Source: Acetivibrio alkalicellulosi
GTDB taxonomy: Bacteria > Bacillota > Clostridia > Acetivibrionales > Acetivibrionaceae
Direction: 5' to 3'
Assembly (NCBI GenBank): GCA_008125075.1
Contig: VLTH01000003.1
Coordinates: forward strand, 344,035-408,034
Length of the DNA stretch: 64,000 nt
This document shows, piece after piece, positions 1 through 7,624 of this stretch (position 1 is the first letter of the stretch; each line of letters begins with the position of its first letter). The position numbers and the translations under genes were made by a program. The notes under the pieces are model-generated. The model saw nothing but the letters and a program-made list of their open reading frames with translations, was not told where the DNA came from and searched no databases.

Positions 1-746
1 AAGAGTCTGCATTTGGTGTTGAAAAGGAAATATCAATAAACAGAATGCATCTTTGTCCAAAATGTGATGGAAGTGGAGCTAAGCAGGGGAGCAAGCCCAC
101 TACTTGTCAACACTGTGATGGGACGGGTCAGGTTCAATATAAACAGAGGACACCTTTTGGGCAGTTTGTAAATATAAAAACATGTGATGTATGTCATGGA
201 GAGGGAAAAATTATTACTAATCCCTGTGAAGATTGTAATGGAAGAGGAAGAGTAAGGAAACCTGTCAGAATAAAAATAAATGTTCCTGCAGGAATTGCTG
301 ATGGTCAAACCATTCCAATTAGAGGTGAAGGAGAGCCAGGTTCTAAGGGAGGCCCATCGGGAGATATTTATATTACTATCAGGGTCAAACCTCATGCCAT
401 TTTTCAACGTCAAGGTAACAACGTATTTTGTGAGATTCCAATTACCTTTACTCAGGCTGCTCTTGGTTCAGAATTTGAGGTTCCTACTCTTGATGGCAAA
501 GTAAAATATAATATACCAGAAGGTACTCAAACAGGAACCCAGTTCAGGTTAAAAGGAAAAGGTATACCTTTCTTAAGAGGTGGAGGAAGAGGAGATCAAT
601 ATGTTACCGTAAATGTAGAAGTGCCAAGAAAGCTTAATGATAAACAAAAAGAAGTGTTAAGAGAGTTTGCTGAATTAATAGGTGATGAGCTTCACGAACA
701 GAGAAAGAGCTTTTTTGAAAAAATGAAGGATGCATTGGGAATGTAA
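1..746 (+). CDS. dnaJ: Chaperone protein DnaJ, C-terminal part (5' truncated by window)
   Basis: Co-chaperone that stimulates DnaK ATPase and delivers unfolded clients. The reading frame is open from base 3, before the first ATG at 45, so the J-domain and Gly/Phe region lie upstream of the window. Visible are most of the zinc-finger domain, with CPKCDGSGA, CQHCDGTG, CDVCHGEG and CEDCNGRG (four CxxCxGxG-type repeats), and both C-terminal client-binding beta domains ending in FFEKMKDALGM. prmA follows after 33 bases, the usual dnaJ-prmA-rsmE order of Firmicutes, so grpE and dnaK are expected upstream. Identification is certain; only the N-terminus is missing. Confidence 0.97.
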   Translation, partial: ESAFGVEKEISINRMHLCPKCDGSGAKQGSKPTTCQHCDGTGQVQYKQRTPFGQFVNIKTCDVCHGEGKIITNPCEDCNGRGRVRKPVRIKINVPAGIADGQTIPIRGEGEPGSKGGPSGDIYITIRVKPHAIFQRQGNNVFCEIPITFTQAALGSEFEVPTLDGKVKYNIPEGTQTGTQFRLKGKGIPFLRGGGRGDQYVTVNVEVPRKLNDKQKEVLREFAELIGDELHEQRKSFFEKMKDALGM

Positions 747-779
747 TAACCAAAGCTTTTGTATGGAGGAAAATAGTTA

Positions 780-1721
780 ATGAAATGGTATGAAATTATT
801 ATAAAAACAACTGGTGAAGCTCAAGAAGCAATATGTGAAATGTTTTCTTCGATTGGATCTGGAGGGGTTTCCATAGAAGACCCAGATGACATTAGAAAAG
901 AGATTTTAAAGGAAGGTTCATTAGACTATGCTGATGATGAATTTATAAATAGTCTAGGTGAGGATGTAATTATAAGAGCATATTTTTCAGGGGATAGGAA
1001 TATTTTTGAATTAGAATCTTTAATAAGAGAAAAACTAAAGTTTATTAATAATTTTTTAAATATTGGTGAAGGTTATGCAGGATTTTCTGAGGTAGATGAC
1101 GAAGATTGGAGTACATCCTGGAAAAAATATTATAAACCTTTTCATTTAACAGATAGGTTGGTAGTAAAACCTACTTGGGAAAGCTATGAAAAGAAGGACA
1201 GAGAAATAGTCATTCAGCTTGATCCAGGTATGGCCTTTGGTACGGGAACGCATGAGACTACAAGTATGTGCGCTGTTTTACTGGAGAAGTACATTAAGCA
1301 TGATGACATAGTTATTGATGTTGGTTGTGGAACGGGTATTTTATCAATAATAGCTTCAAAATTAGGAGCGTTAAATGTTACAGCAATTGACATTGATCAG
1401 GTAGCTGTTAACATTACAAAAGAAAATTGTAAAATTAATAATGTTGAAAATATACATGCTGTAAAAGGCGTGTTGAATGATATAGATAAAAGTAAAGCAC
1501 ATGTGATTGTTGCTAACATTATTGCAAATGTGGTAATTGACCTGTCTTATAGTATAATAGAATATTTAAAAAATGATGGTCTTTTTATTACGTCAGGAAT
1601 TATAAAAGAAAGAAAACAGGAAGTAATTGATGAATATGAAAAAAAAGGATTTAGTGTTGAAGAAGTAAAAGAAAATGGTGAATGGGTGGCGATTGTTTTT
1701 AAATGTCCAAGTTCTTTGTAG
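780..1721 (+). CDS. prmA: Ribosomal protein L11 methyltransferase
   Basis: SAM-dependent enzyme that trimethylates ribosomal protein L11. The 313-residue length matches the family. The N-terminal substrate-recognition domain is followed by the linker motif DPGMAFGTGTHETT and the SAM-binding motif I VIDVGCGTGILSI around residue 180; VANIIANV is the family's NPPY-like motif IV. A GGAGG-type site lies just upstream of the ATG at 780. It overlaps rsmE by 19 bases, so the two are translationally coupled in a dnaJ-prmA-rsmE unit. Confidence 0.96.
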   Translation: MKWYEIIIKTTGEAQEAICEMFSSIGSGGVSIEDPDDIRKEILKEGSLDYADDEFINSLGEDVIIRAYFSGDRNIFELESLIREKLKFINNFLNIGEGYAGFSEVDDEDWSTSWKKYYKPFHLTDRLVVKPTWESYEKKDREIVIQLDPGMAFGTGTHETTSMCAVLLEKYIKHDDIVIDVGCGTGILSIIASKLGALNVTAIDIDQVAVNITKENCKINNVENIHAVKGVLNDIDKSKAHVIVANIIANVVIDLSYSIIEYLKNDGLFITSGIIKERKQEVIDEYEKKGFSVEEVKENGEWVAIVFKCPSSL

Positions 1722-2452
1722 ACAAGAAAAATATATTGGCAAAGTCAATTAATATTACAGGTGAAGATGTAATTCACATAAAAAAGGTATTGAGATTAAA
1801 GTGTGGAGATAATATAATAATATCAGATGGAGCAGGAACTGATTATTACGTAGAAATTCAAAATATTCAACAGGATTTAGTTGAGACTAAGATTATAAGT
1901 TTTGAAAAAAACATAGCAGAACCTTCTATAAATATAACTCTTTTTCAAGGTTTGCCCAAGTCAGATAAAATGGATCTTATCATACAAAAGGGAGTAGAAT
2001 TAGGTGTAAAAAAAATAGTTCCTGTTATTACTGAAAGAACTGTTGTTAAAATTTCTGGAGCTAAAGATAGTATAAAAAAATGCGAAAGATGGAATAGAAT
2101 ATCTATGGAAGCATCTAAGCAATGTAACAGGGGATTTATTCCTAAAGTCGATGGCCCAATATTTTTTAGTGATGCTTTAAAAATGCTAAATGGTGGAAAT
2201 TTGAATATTTTGCCATATGAAAAAGAAAAGGATAATAGACTAAAATATATTTTAAATGATAGTATAAAAGCTAAAGATATATATGTTTTTATAGGACCTG
2301 AGGGTGGTTTTTCTCAAGAGGAAGTTGAAATAGCAGTAAAAAGTGGAGTAAATACGGTTTCTTTAGGACCAAGAATTCTAAGAACTGAAACAGCTGGAAT
2401 TGCTGTTTTATCAATACTAATGTATGAATTAGGAGATGTTGGTAATGGATGA
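1703..2452 (+). CDS. rsmE: 16S rRNA m3U1498 methyltransferase
   Basis: SPOUT-class methyltransferase that methylates N3 of U1498 in 16S rRNA. The 249-residue length is normal. The N-terminal PUA-like domain (about 1-70) is followed by the SPOUT domain with the conserved FQGLPKSDKMD, the IGPEGGFSQEE SAM-binding loop and SLGPRILRTETA, which form the trefoil knot. The start at 1703 lies inside the end of prmA, and the stop overlaps the next gene's start region (ATG at 2445), indicating one co-translated operon. Confidence 0.96.
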   Translation: MSKFFVDKKNILAKSINITGEDVIHIKKVLRLKCGDNIIISDGAGTDYYVEIQNIQQDLVETKIISFEKNIAEPSINITLFQGLPKSDKMDLIIQKGVELGVKKIVPVITERTVVKISGAKDSIKKCERWNRISMEASKQCNRGFIPKVDGPIFFSDALKMLNGGNLNILPYEKEKDNRLKYILNDSIKAKDIYVFIGPEGGFSQEEVEIAVKSGVNTVSLGPRILRTETAGIAVLSILMYELGDVGNG

Positions 2453-2816
2453 GCTCAGGTTTGTTATAGTTGATGATGCTGTTTTTATGCGTACATTATT
2501 AAAAAAAATGATTGAAGAAGTAGACAATTACAAAGTAGTAGGAGAAGGTTCTAATGGATTTGAAGCTATTGAACAGGCAAAGATTTTAAAGCCGGATATT
2601 ATGACATTAGATATTACAATGCCCGAAATGGACGGAATTAAAGCTGTAAAAGATATAGTTAAATGCAGCCCCAATACTCGTATAATAATGGTTTCTGCAA
2701 TGGGTCAGCAATCAATGGTTATTGAAGCCATAAAAATGGGGGCAAAAGACTTTGTGGTTAAACCTTTTGAAAAATCAAGGGTTTTACAAGCCATAAAGAA
2801 TGTTACTAACATATAG
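2445..2816 (+). CDS. CheY-like single-domain response regulator
   Basis: Stand-alone receiver domain of about 123 residues with no output domain. It carries the acidic pair in IVDDAVFMRT, the phospho-acceptor aspartate in MTLDITMPEMDG, the switch residue region MVSAMG and the lysine in VVKPF. I chose the ATG at 2445 over the in-frame ATG at 2436 because AGGAG at 2431-2435 then has a 9-base spacing. It overlaps the end of rsmE. No chemotaxis partner is in the window, so whether it serves CheA or another kinase is unknown. Confidence 0.9.
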   Translation: MDELRFVIVDDAVFMRTLLKKMIEEVDNYKVVGEGSNGFEAIEQAKILKPDIMTLDITMPEMDGIKAVKDIVKCSPNTRIIMVSAMGQQSMVIEAIKMGAKDFVVKPFEKSRVLQAIKNVTNI

Positions 2817-2870
2817 TATTATAAGAATGCTGAATTTAGATAAAGATATAATTACTTTCTGAAAGTTTGC

Positions 2871-2893
2871 AAAAAGACCGGCTTTTTAATGAC
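2871..2893 (+). terminator. Weak hairpin after the CheY-like gene
   Basis: A short inverted repeat, AAAAAG...CTTTTT around a CCGG core, follows the response regulator and ends in a short T run. It could end the dnaJ-prmA-rsmE-cheY transcript, but the stem is short. Confidence 0.4.
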
Positions 2894-2910
2894 TTCTGAG
2901 TTCTGACTCC

Positions 2911-2939
2911 TTGCGCCGATAGGCTCGGTATGTTATAAT
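2911..2939 (+). promoter_or_regulatory. Sigma-A-type promoter ahead of yicC
   Basis: TTGCGC at 2911-2916 and TATAAT at 2934-2939 are separated by 17 bases, a near-consensus vegetative promoter. Transcription would start near 2946 and leave about 100 bases of leader before yicC. Just upstream is TTCTGAGTTCTGACTCC, whose reverse complement resembles sequence in the hairpin at 40098-40170. Confidence 0.65.
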
Positions 2940-3050
2940 ACCTATTGAAAAACATTGGTAAAAAGGGTTATGCAAATTAAACCTTTAATAACTTTATAAT
3001 AAATATTATATAAGGTGAATATATACTAGACAATGGAAGAGGATGAAAAG

Positions 3051-3929
3051 ATGGCTAAAAGCATGACAGGATTTGGAAGGGGAAAGTTTCAGGGTGATGG
3101 TAAAGAGTTTTTAGTTGAAATTAAGACTGTAAATCATCGTTATTGTGACATGTATATTAAGATTCCAAGACAGATTTCCTTTTTAGAGGATAAGGTTAGA
3201 GAAATGGTTGGAAAAAGCATATCACGTGGAAAAGCAGATGTTTATATAAACTATGATGATTTCTCTGAAGACTCCAAAAGCATTTTGATTGATGAAGGTC
3301 TTGTAAAGACATATATAAATAGCATGGAGCTATTGCGTGATAAATATGGACTTAAAGATGACATATCCGTATCATTGATAGCTAAATTTCCAGATGTAAT
3401 TAAAGTTGAAAAAGCTGAGCAGGATGCAGAGAAGTTGTGGAAGGGTTTATTTGAGGCTTTAGGAAGTGCCCTTGATGCACTAGTTCATATGAGACAAATT
3501 GAGGGAGAAGGATTAAAGAATGATTTGATAGAAAGAACATTATCTATTGAAAATATTATTAAGGAAATAAGCATAAGATGTCCCGAAATTGTAAAAGAAT
3601 ATAAGAGTAAGTTAGAAAATAGAATAAAAGAGCTGATGGATCAGCAAATAATGGATGAGAATCGTCTTGCTATGGAAATTGCAATATTTGCAGATAGATG
3701 TAGTATTGATGAAGAGTTGGTTCGCCTAGTAAGTCATATTAATCAACTAAGGGAAACACTAGAGATTGAAGAACCAATTGGAAGAAAACTTGATTTTCTA
3801 CTTCAGGAAATGAATAGGGAAATAAACACAATTGGTTCAAAGGCAAATGACTTATTAATATCTAAAAAGGTTGTAGAAATGAAAAGTGAATTGGAGAAAA
3901 TAAGAGAACAAATTCAAAATATAGAGTGA
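3051..3929 (+). CDS. yicC: YicC/YloC family endoribonuclease
   Basis: Member of the YicC/YloC family, whose E. coli and B. subtilis members are endoribonucleases affecting RNA turnover. It shows the diagnostic N-terminus SMTGFGRGKF and the C-terminal DUF1732 part ending LLISKKVVEMKSELEKIREQIQN; E/D-rich positions such as RLAMEIAIFADR and DFLLQEMNREINTIGSKA match the family core. I use ATG 3051 rather than the in-frame ATG at 3033 because GGAAGAGGATG upstream provides the ribosome site and MAKSMTGFG is the family N-terminus. It heads the yicC-remA-rpoZ-coaBC cluster. Confidence 0.93.
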   Translation: MAKSMTGFGRGKFQGDGKEFLVEIKTVNHRYCDMYIKIPRQISFLEDKVREMVGKSISRGKADVYINYDDFSEDSKSILIDEGLVKTYINSMELLRDKYGLKDDISVSLIAKFPDVIKVEKAEQDAEKLWKGLFEALGSALDALVHMRQIEGEGLKNDLIERTLSIENIIKEISIRCPEIVKEYKSKLENRIKELMDQQIMDENRLAMEIAIFADRCSIDEELVRLVSHINQLRETLEIEEPIGRKLDFLLQEMNREINTIGSKANDLLISKKVVEMKSELEKIREQIQNIE

Positions 3930-3976
3930 TATCCATAAGTTTTATAAAAGTACGGAAATGTTTATTAAGGTTTTTC

Positions 3977-4035
3977 TTAATCTTAGTACACATTTATGAG
4001 TGTAAAGCTCACCGACCTAATATTAAAACAGTGCT
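3977..4035 (-). repeat. Degenerate F5-like repeat between yicC and remA
   Basis: CACATTTATGAGTGTAAAGCTCACCGAC resembles the CATTCATAAAGCTCACCAACA core of the F5 copy at 19332-19412 but is diverged. It occupies most of the 130-base gap. Confidence 0.4.
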
Positions 4036-4059
4036 TGCGGATGAAGGAGGAGCATTCAA

Positions 4060-4326
4060 ATGAAGTTAATAAACATTGGTTTTGGTAATATTGTGTCAGC
4101 AAATAGGCTAATAGCAATAGTTAGTCCTGAGTCTGCACCTATTAAAAGAATAATACAGGAAGCTCGTGATAGGGGTATGCTTGTAGACGCTACTTATGGT
4201 AGAAGAACTAGAGCAGTAATTATAACAGATAGTGACCATATTATTTTATCGGCTGTACAGCCTGAAACTGTGGCACATAGATTGAACACCAAAGAAGTAG
4301 AAGTTGAGGAAGAGGTTGAAGAATAG
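4060..4326 (+). CDS. remA: Extracellular matrix regulator RemA (DUF370)
   Basis: Small DNA-binding protein; in B. subtilis RemA activates biofilm matrix and osmoprotection operons. At 88 residues it matches the family throughout: [12 protein letters not shown] at the start, then [34 protein letters not shown] and a short acidic tail. An optimal GGAGGAG lies at 4046-4052, 7 bases before the ATG. The TAG stop (4324-4326) is also the beginning of an F5 repeat. In most Firmicutes gmk follows directly; here it does not. Confidence 0.95.
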   Translation: MKLINIGFGNIVSANRLIAIVSPESAPIKRIIQEARDRGMLVDATYGRRTRAVIITDSDHIILSAVQPETVAHRLNTKEVEVEEEVEE

Positions 4327-4452
4327 ACACTCATGAGCTAAAAAGATTAAAACCATAATATTATAGAATTACATGTGCCTGTTCTAAGTTATATAATAAA
4401 TAGCACGGGCACAAACTTTAAAGTTTCTATTCTTAAAAAGTATTTTAGAATC
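4325..4452 (-). repeat. F5 composite repeat between remA and rpoZ
   Basis: Starting inside the remA stop codon are AGACACTCATGAGC, then an ACATGTGC palindrome, GCACGGGCAC, and finally the hairpin ATTCTTAAAAAGTATTTTAGAAT (4430-4450). In reverse complement this has the same module order as the copy at 44744-44892. No open reading frame. It fills the interval where gmk normally lies. Confidence 0.65.
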
Positions 4453-4477
4453 CTATGATATAAGGAGGAGTTAATTA

Positions 4478-4711
4478 ATGAAAGAAAAAGAAAGAGAGTT
4501 AACAATGATTGAACCTGCTATTGGCTCTTTGCTTGAAAAAGTTGATAGTAGATATACATTAGTGGTTGCAGCAGCAAAAAGAGCCAGACAAATAACTGAA
4601 GGAGCCCATAAACTTACTGAATGTGAATCTGAAAAGGCCGTTACTGTAGCTATAAATGAGATTGATGAACAAAAGATTACATATATCAGAACTAAGAGTG
4701 GGATTAAATAA
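4478..4711 (+). CDS. rpoZ: DNA-directed RNA polymerase omega subunit
   Basis: Omega subunit that assists assembly of the beta' subunit. At 77 residues it carries the family core SRYTLVVAAAKRARQITEGA followed by KAVTVAINEI. The strong ribosome site AAGGAGGAG at 4461-4469 selects ATG 4478 over the internal ATG 4505. It sits in the conserved remA-(gmk)-rpoZ-coaBC neighbourhood, which supports the call despite the small size. Confidence 0.92.
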   Translation: MKEKERELTMIEPAIGSLLEKVDSRYTLVVAAAKRARQITEGAHKLTECESEKAVTVAINEIDEQKITYIRTKSGIK

Positions 4712-4741
4712 GGCTGATAATTATTTTAATTGCGTAGTGCT

Positions 4742-4771
4742 AATAAGGTGGAGAATTTTTCCACCTTATTG
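4742..4771 (+). terminator. Strong hairpin between rpoZ and coaBC
   Basis: Near-perfect inverted repeat: AATAAGGTGGA pairs with TCCACCTTATT across an eight-base loop. There is no T run after it, so it may be a weak terminator, an RNA-processing or stability hairpin, or a relic of the F4 repeat, which shares the AGGTGGAGA...CCACCT core. Confidence 0.55.
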
Positions 4772-4833
4772 AATGTACAGTATTAATTTGAGTATAAAAC
4801 TAGCTTAAATGTGATGTAGGAGGATGATGACTT

Positions 4834-6033
4834 ATTCTAAAGGGAAAAAAGGCAGTTATAGGAGTATGTGGAGGTATAGCTGCTTATAAGGTTGTGGAAG
4901 TTGTTAGTAAATTAAGAAAGCTTCATGTAGATGTACATGTTGTTATGACTGATAATGCAACTGAATTTATAAATCCTCTTACATTCAGATCTATCTCAAA
5001 TAATCCAGTAACAGTTGGTATGTTTGAAAATCCACAAAATTGGGATATAAGGCATATTTCATTAGCCCAAAAGGCAGATTTTATTGTGGTTGCTCCTGCA
5101 ACAGCAAATATTATTGGAAAGGTTGCAGCAGGAATAGCTGACGACATGCTATCAACTACAATAATGGCATCTAATGCACCTGTTCTCTTTGTGCCTGCTA
5201 TGAATTTTAAAATGTATGAAAATAAAATTGTACAACAAAACGTAAGTAAACTAATATCTTTAGGGTACTTGTTTATGGAACCTCTATCAGGACTTATGGC
5301 TTGTGGAACAACTGGGAAGGGGCGCTTGCCAGAACCATCAGACATCATTGATTATATAATTAATACATTTGATAAAAAACAAGATTTTACTGGTTTGAAA
5401 GTTTTAATAACAGCAGGGCCTACTAAGGAGGCAATTGATCCTGTTAGATATATTTCAAACCATTCATCAGGAAAAATGGGATATGCAATTGCATCTGCAG
5501 CTTTAAAAAGAGGAGCAGAGGTAAAGCTTATATCAGGACCTGTAAATATTGAAAAGCCATGTGGAGCTATAATATCTAATGTAAACAGTGGGATGGAAAT
5601 GTATGAAGAAGTTATGAGACAATATAAAGACTGTGACATTTTAATAATGGTGGCAGCTGTAGCCGATTATAGATGTTTATCAGTATCAGATAAAAAAATA
5701 AAAAAATCACAGGATAATTTAACAATAAGTCTGACTAAAAATCCAGATATAGCAGCAGAATTAGGAAAGGTTAAAGAAGATAGGATTTTAGTGGGTTTTA
5801 GTGCAGAAACTGATGATTTAGAAAAAAATGCAATGGAAAAGCTTAAATCTAAAAATATGGACATGATTGTAGCAAACGATATATCAAAAGAAGGTGCAGG
5901 ATTTTGTTCAGATACAAATATTGTTAAGTTTATAATAAAAAATGGACAGATAAAAAGTTTGCCAATTATGCTTAAATCACAAGTTGCTGATAATATACTA
6001 GATGAAGTTATTATGATGAAAAAAATTATATAA
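4834..6033 (+). CDS. coaBC: Bifunctional CoaBC (PPC decarboxylase / PPC synthetase), probable ATT start
   Basis: Two steps of coenzyme A synthesis: CTP-dependent joining of 4'-phosphopantothenate to cysteine (CoaB), then FMN-dependent decarboxylation (CoaC). The frame begins after a TGA at 4828 with no ATG, GTG or TTG until GTG 4894, which would delete the flavin-binding GVCGGIAAYK. The family N-terminus (LKGKKAVIGV) points to ATT 4834, 10 bases after AGGAGG (4818-4823). CoaC covers about 1-185 with the active-site PAMNFKMYEN; CoaB follows, with ITAGPTKEAIDPVRYISNHSSGKMGYA and the KKNPD-like TKNPDI. Length 399 is typical. The A6 run at 4845-4850 leaves a sequencing indel as an alternative to the odd start. 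Confidence 0.92.
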   Translation: MLKGKKAVIGVCGGIAAYKVVEVVSKLRKLHVDVHVVMTDNATEFINPLTFRSISNNPVTVGMFENPQNWDIRHISLAQKADFIVVAPATANIIGKVAAGIADDMLSTTIMASNAPVLFVPAMNFKMYENKIVQQNVSKLISLGYLFMEPLSGLMACGTTGKGRLPEPSDIIDYIINTFDKKQDFTGLKVLITAGPTKEAIDPVRYISNHSSGKMGYAIASAALKRGAEVKLISGPVNIEKPCGAIISNVNSGMEMYEEVMRQYKDCDILIMVAAVADYRCLSVSDKKIKKSQDNLTISLTKNPDIAAELGKVKEDRILVGFSAETDDLEKNAMEKLKSKNMDMIVANDISKEGAGFCSDTNIVKFIIKNGQIKSLPIMLKSQVADNILDEVIMMKKII

Positions 6034-6057
6034 ATATTTTTTAAGGAGGAAATTTAG

Positions 6058-7446
6058 ATGGAAGTAAAAAAGGCTATGGAGAAAATAGTCGCCCTTGCAA
6101 AAAATAGGGGATTTGTATATCCTGGATCTGACATATATGGAGGACTAGCCAATGCGTGGGATTATGGTCCTCTTGGGGTTGAGCTAAAAAATAATGTTAA
6201 AAAAGCATGGTGGAGCAAGTTTATTCAGGAAAGCCCTTATAATGTTGGTGTTGACTGCGCTATATTAATGAACCCAAAGGTATGGGTGGCATCTGGTCAT
6301 GTTGGTGGTTTTAGTGATCCACTAATTGATTGTAAAGAGTGTAAAACACGCCACAGAGCCGATCAAATGATTGAAGAATGGAATGAGCAAAACAATTTTC
6401 AAGTTAATTTAGAGGGTTGGTCAAATGAGCAACTATTAGATTACATAAAAGATAAGAGTGTAAAGTGTCCCGATTGTGGAGCTGACAACTTTACAGATAT
6501 AAGAAAATTTAATTTGATGTTTAAAACTTTTCAAGGAGTAACAGAAGATTCAAAAGCAGAAATATTCTTAAGACCTGAAACAGCTCAGGGTATATTTGTA
6601 AACTTTAAGAATGTACAGAGAACAACAAGAAAAAAAATACCTTTTGGTATAGGTCAGATTGGAAAGTCTTTTAGAAATGAAATAACACCTGGTAATTTTA
6701 CTTTCAGAACCAGAGAATTTGAGCAGATGGAGCTGGAGTTTTTTTGTGAACCAGGAAAAGACCTTGAGTGGTTTGAATATTGGAAAAACTTCTGTTATAA
6801 CTGGCTCTTAAACCTTGGAATAAAAAAAGAAAGTCTTAAAATGAGAGACCATAGCCCAGAAGAATTATCTCACTACAGTAATGCAACAACAGATATAGAA
6901 TTTGAATTTCCCTTTGGTTGGGGAGAGCTTTGGGGAATTGCAGACAGAACTGACTTTGATTTAAAGCAGCACATGGAGCATTCCAAAGACGATTTAACTT
7001 ATTTTGATCCAGTAACCAACGAAAAATATGTTCCGTATTGCATCGAACCTTCACTTGGTGCCGATAGAGTAGCTCTTGCGTTTTTGTGTGATGCATATGA
7101 TGAGGAGGAAGTTGAAGAAGGAGATACAAGAGTAGTATTAAGGTTTCATCCTGTTATAGCTCCTATTAAAATAGCTGTGCTTCCTCTTTCTAAAAAACTT
7201 GGAGATGATTCTCGAAAGGTATATGAAATGCTTTCTAAACACTATGTTTGTGAGTATGACGAGACAGGAAGCATAGGGAAAAGATATAGGAGACAGGATG
7301 AAATAGGAACACCGTACTGTATAACATTTGATTTTGATTCGTTAAATGACTTGAGTGTTACAATAAGAGACAGGGATTCAATGCAGCAAGTAAGAATAAA
7401 AATAGACCAGTTAAAAAGTTATTTTGAAGATAAGTTTGAATTTTGA
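6058..7446 (+). CDS. glyS: Glycyl-tRNA synthetase, single-chain alpha2 type
   Basis: Class II aminoacyl-tRNA synthetase charging tRNA-Gly. The 462-residue length and sequence match the homodimeric GlyRS (eukaryote/Mycobacterium-like), not the bacterial alpha2beta2 enzyme. Motif 1 region [19 protein letters not shown], a zinc-finger-like insertion (CKECKTRH ... CPDCGAD), motif 2 around [25 protein letters not shown], motif 3 [10 protein letters not shown] and an anticodon-binding domain at the C-terminus are all visible. GGAGG lies 7 bases before ATG 6058. No T-box leader fits in the 24-base gap to coaBC. Confidence 0.96.
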   Translation: MEVKKAMEKIVALAKNRGFVYPGSDIYGGLANAWDYGPLGVELKNNVKKAWWSKFIQESPYNVGVDCAILMNPKVWVASGHVGGFSDPLIDCKECKTRHRADQMIEEWNEQNNFQVNLEGWSNEQLLDYIKDKSVKCPDCGADNFTDIRKFNLMFKTFQGVTEDSKAEIFLRPETAQGIFVNFKNVQRTTRKKIPFGIGQIGKSFRNEITPGNFTFRTREFEQMELEFFCEPGKDLEWFEYWKNFCYNWLLNLGIKKESLKMRDHSPEELSHYSNATTDIEFEFPFGWGELWGIADRTDFDLKQHMEHSKDDLTYFDPVTNEKYVPYCIEPSLGADRVALAFLCDAYDEEEVEEGDTRVVLRFHPVIAPIKIAVLPLSKKLGDDSRKVYEMLSKHYVCEYDETGSIGKRYRRQDEIGTPYCITFDFDSLNDLSVTIRDRDSMQQVRIKIDQLKSYFEDKFEF

Positions 7447-7624
7447 AGATAAATGTCTCTGATAAATATTTTGTGAAAAATAATAAAAAAATAGTGAAAT
7501 AATTTTTTATTATGTTATAATTATATGGGCTATGGGAAATTATTCTTACTATAGTTTAAAAAAAGCTTTATACTTTTTCTAAGTAAATACAAAAAAAGCA
7601 AATATATAATAGGAGGTTTATTAA

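Noticed and set aside
4824-4850. Programmed frameshift at the A-rich run to join ATG 4824 or 4827 to coaBC.
   Set aside because: Those ATGs are 0 and 3 bases from AGGAGG, too close for initiation, and family sequence is already in frame from ATT 4834. Kept only as a sequencing-error alternative.
6034-6057. T-box leader for glyS.
   Set aside because: Only 24 bases separate coaBC and glyS and contain just the ribosome site.
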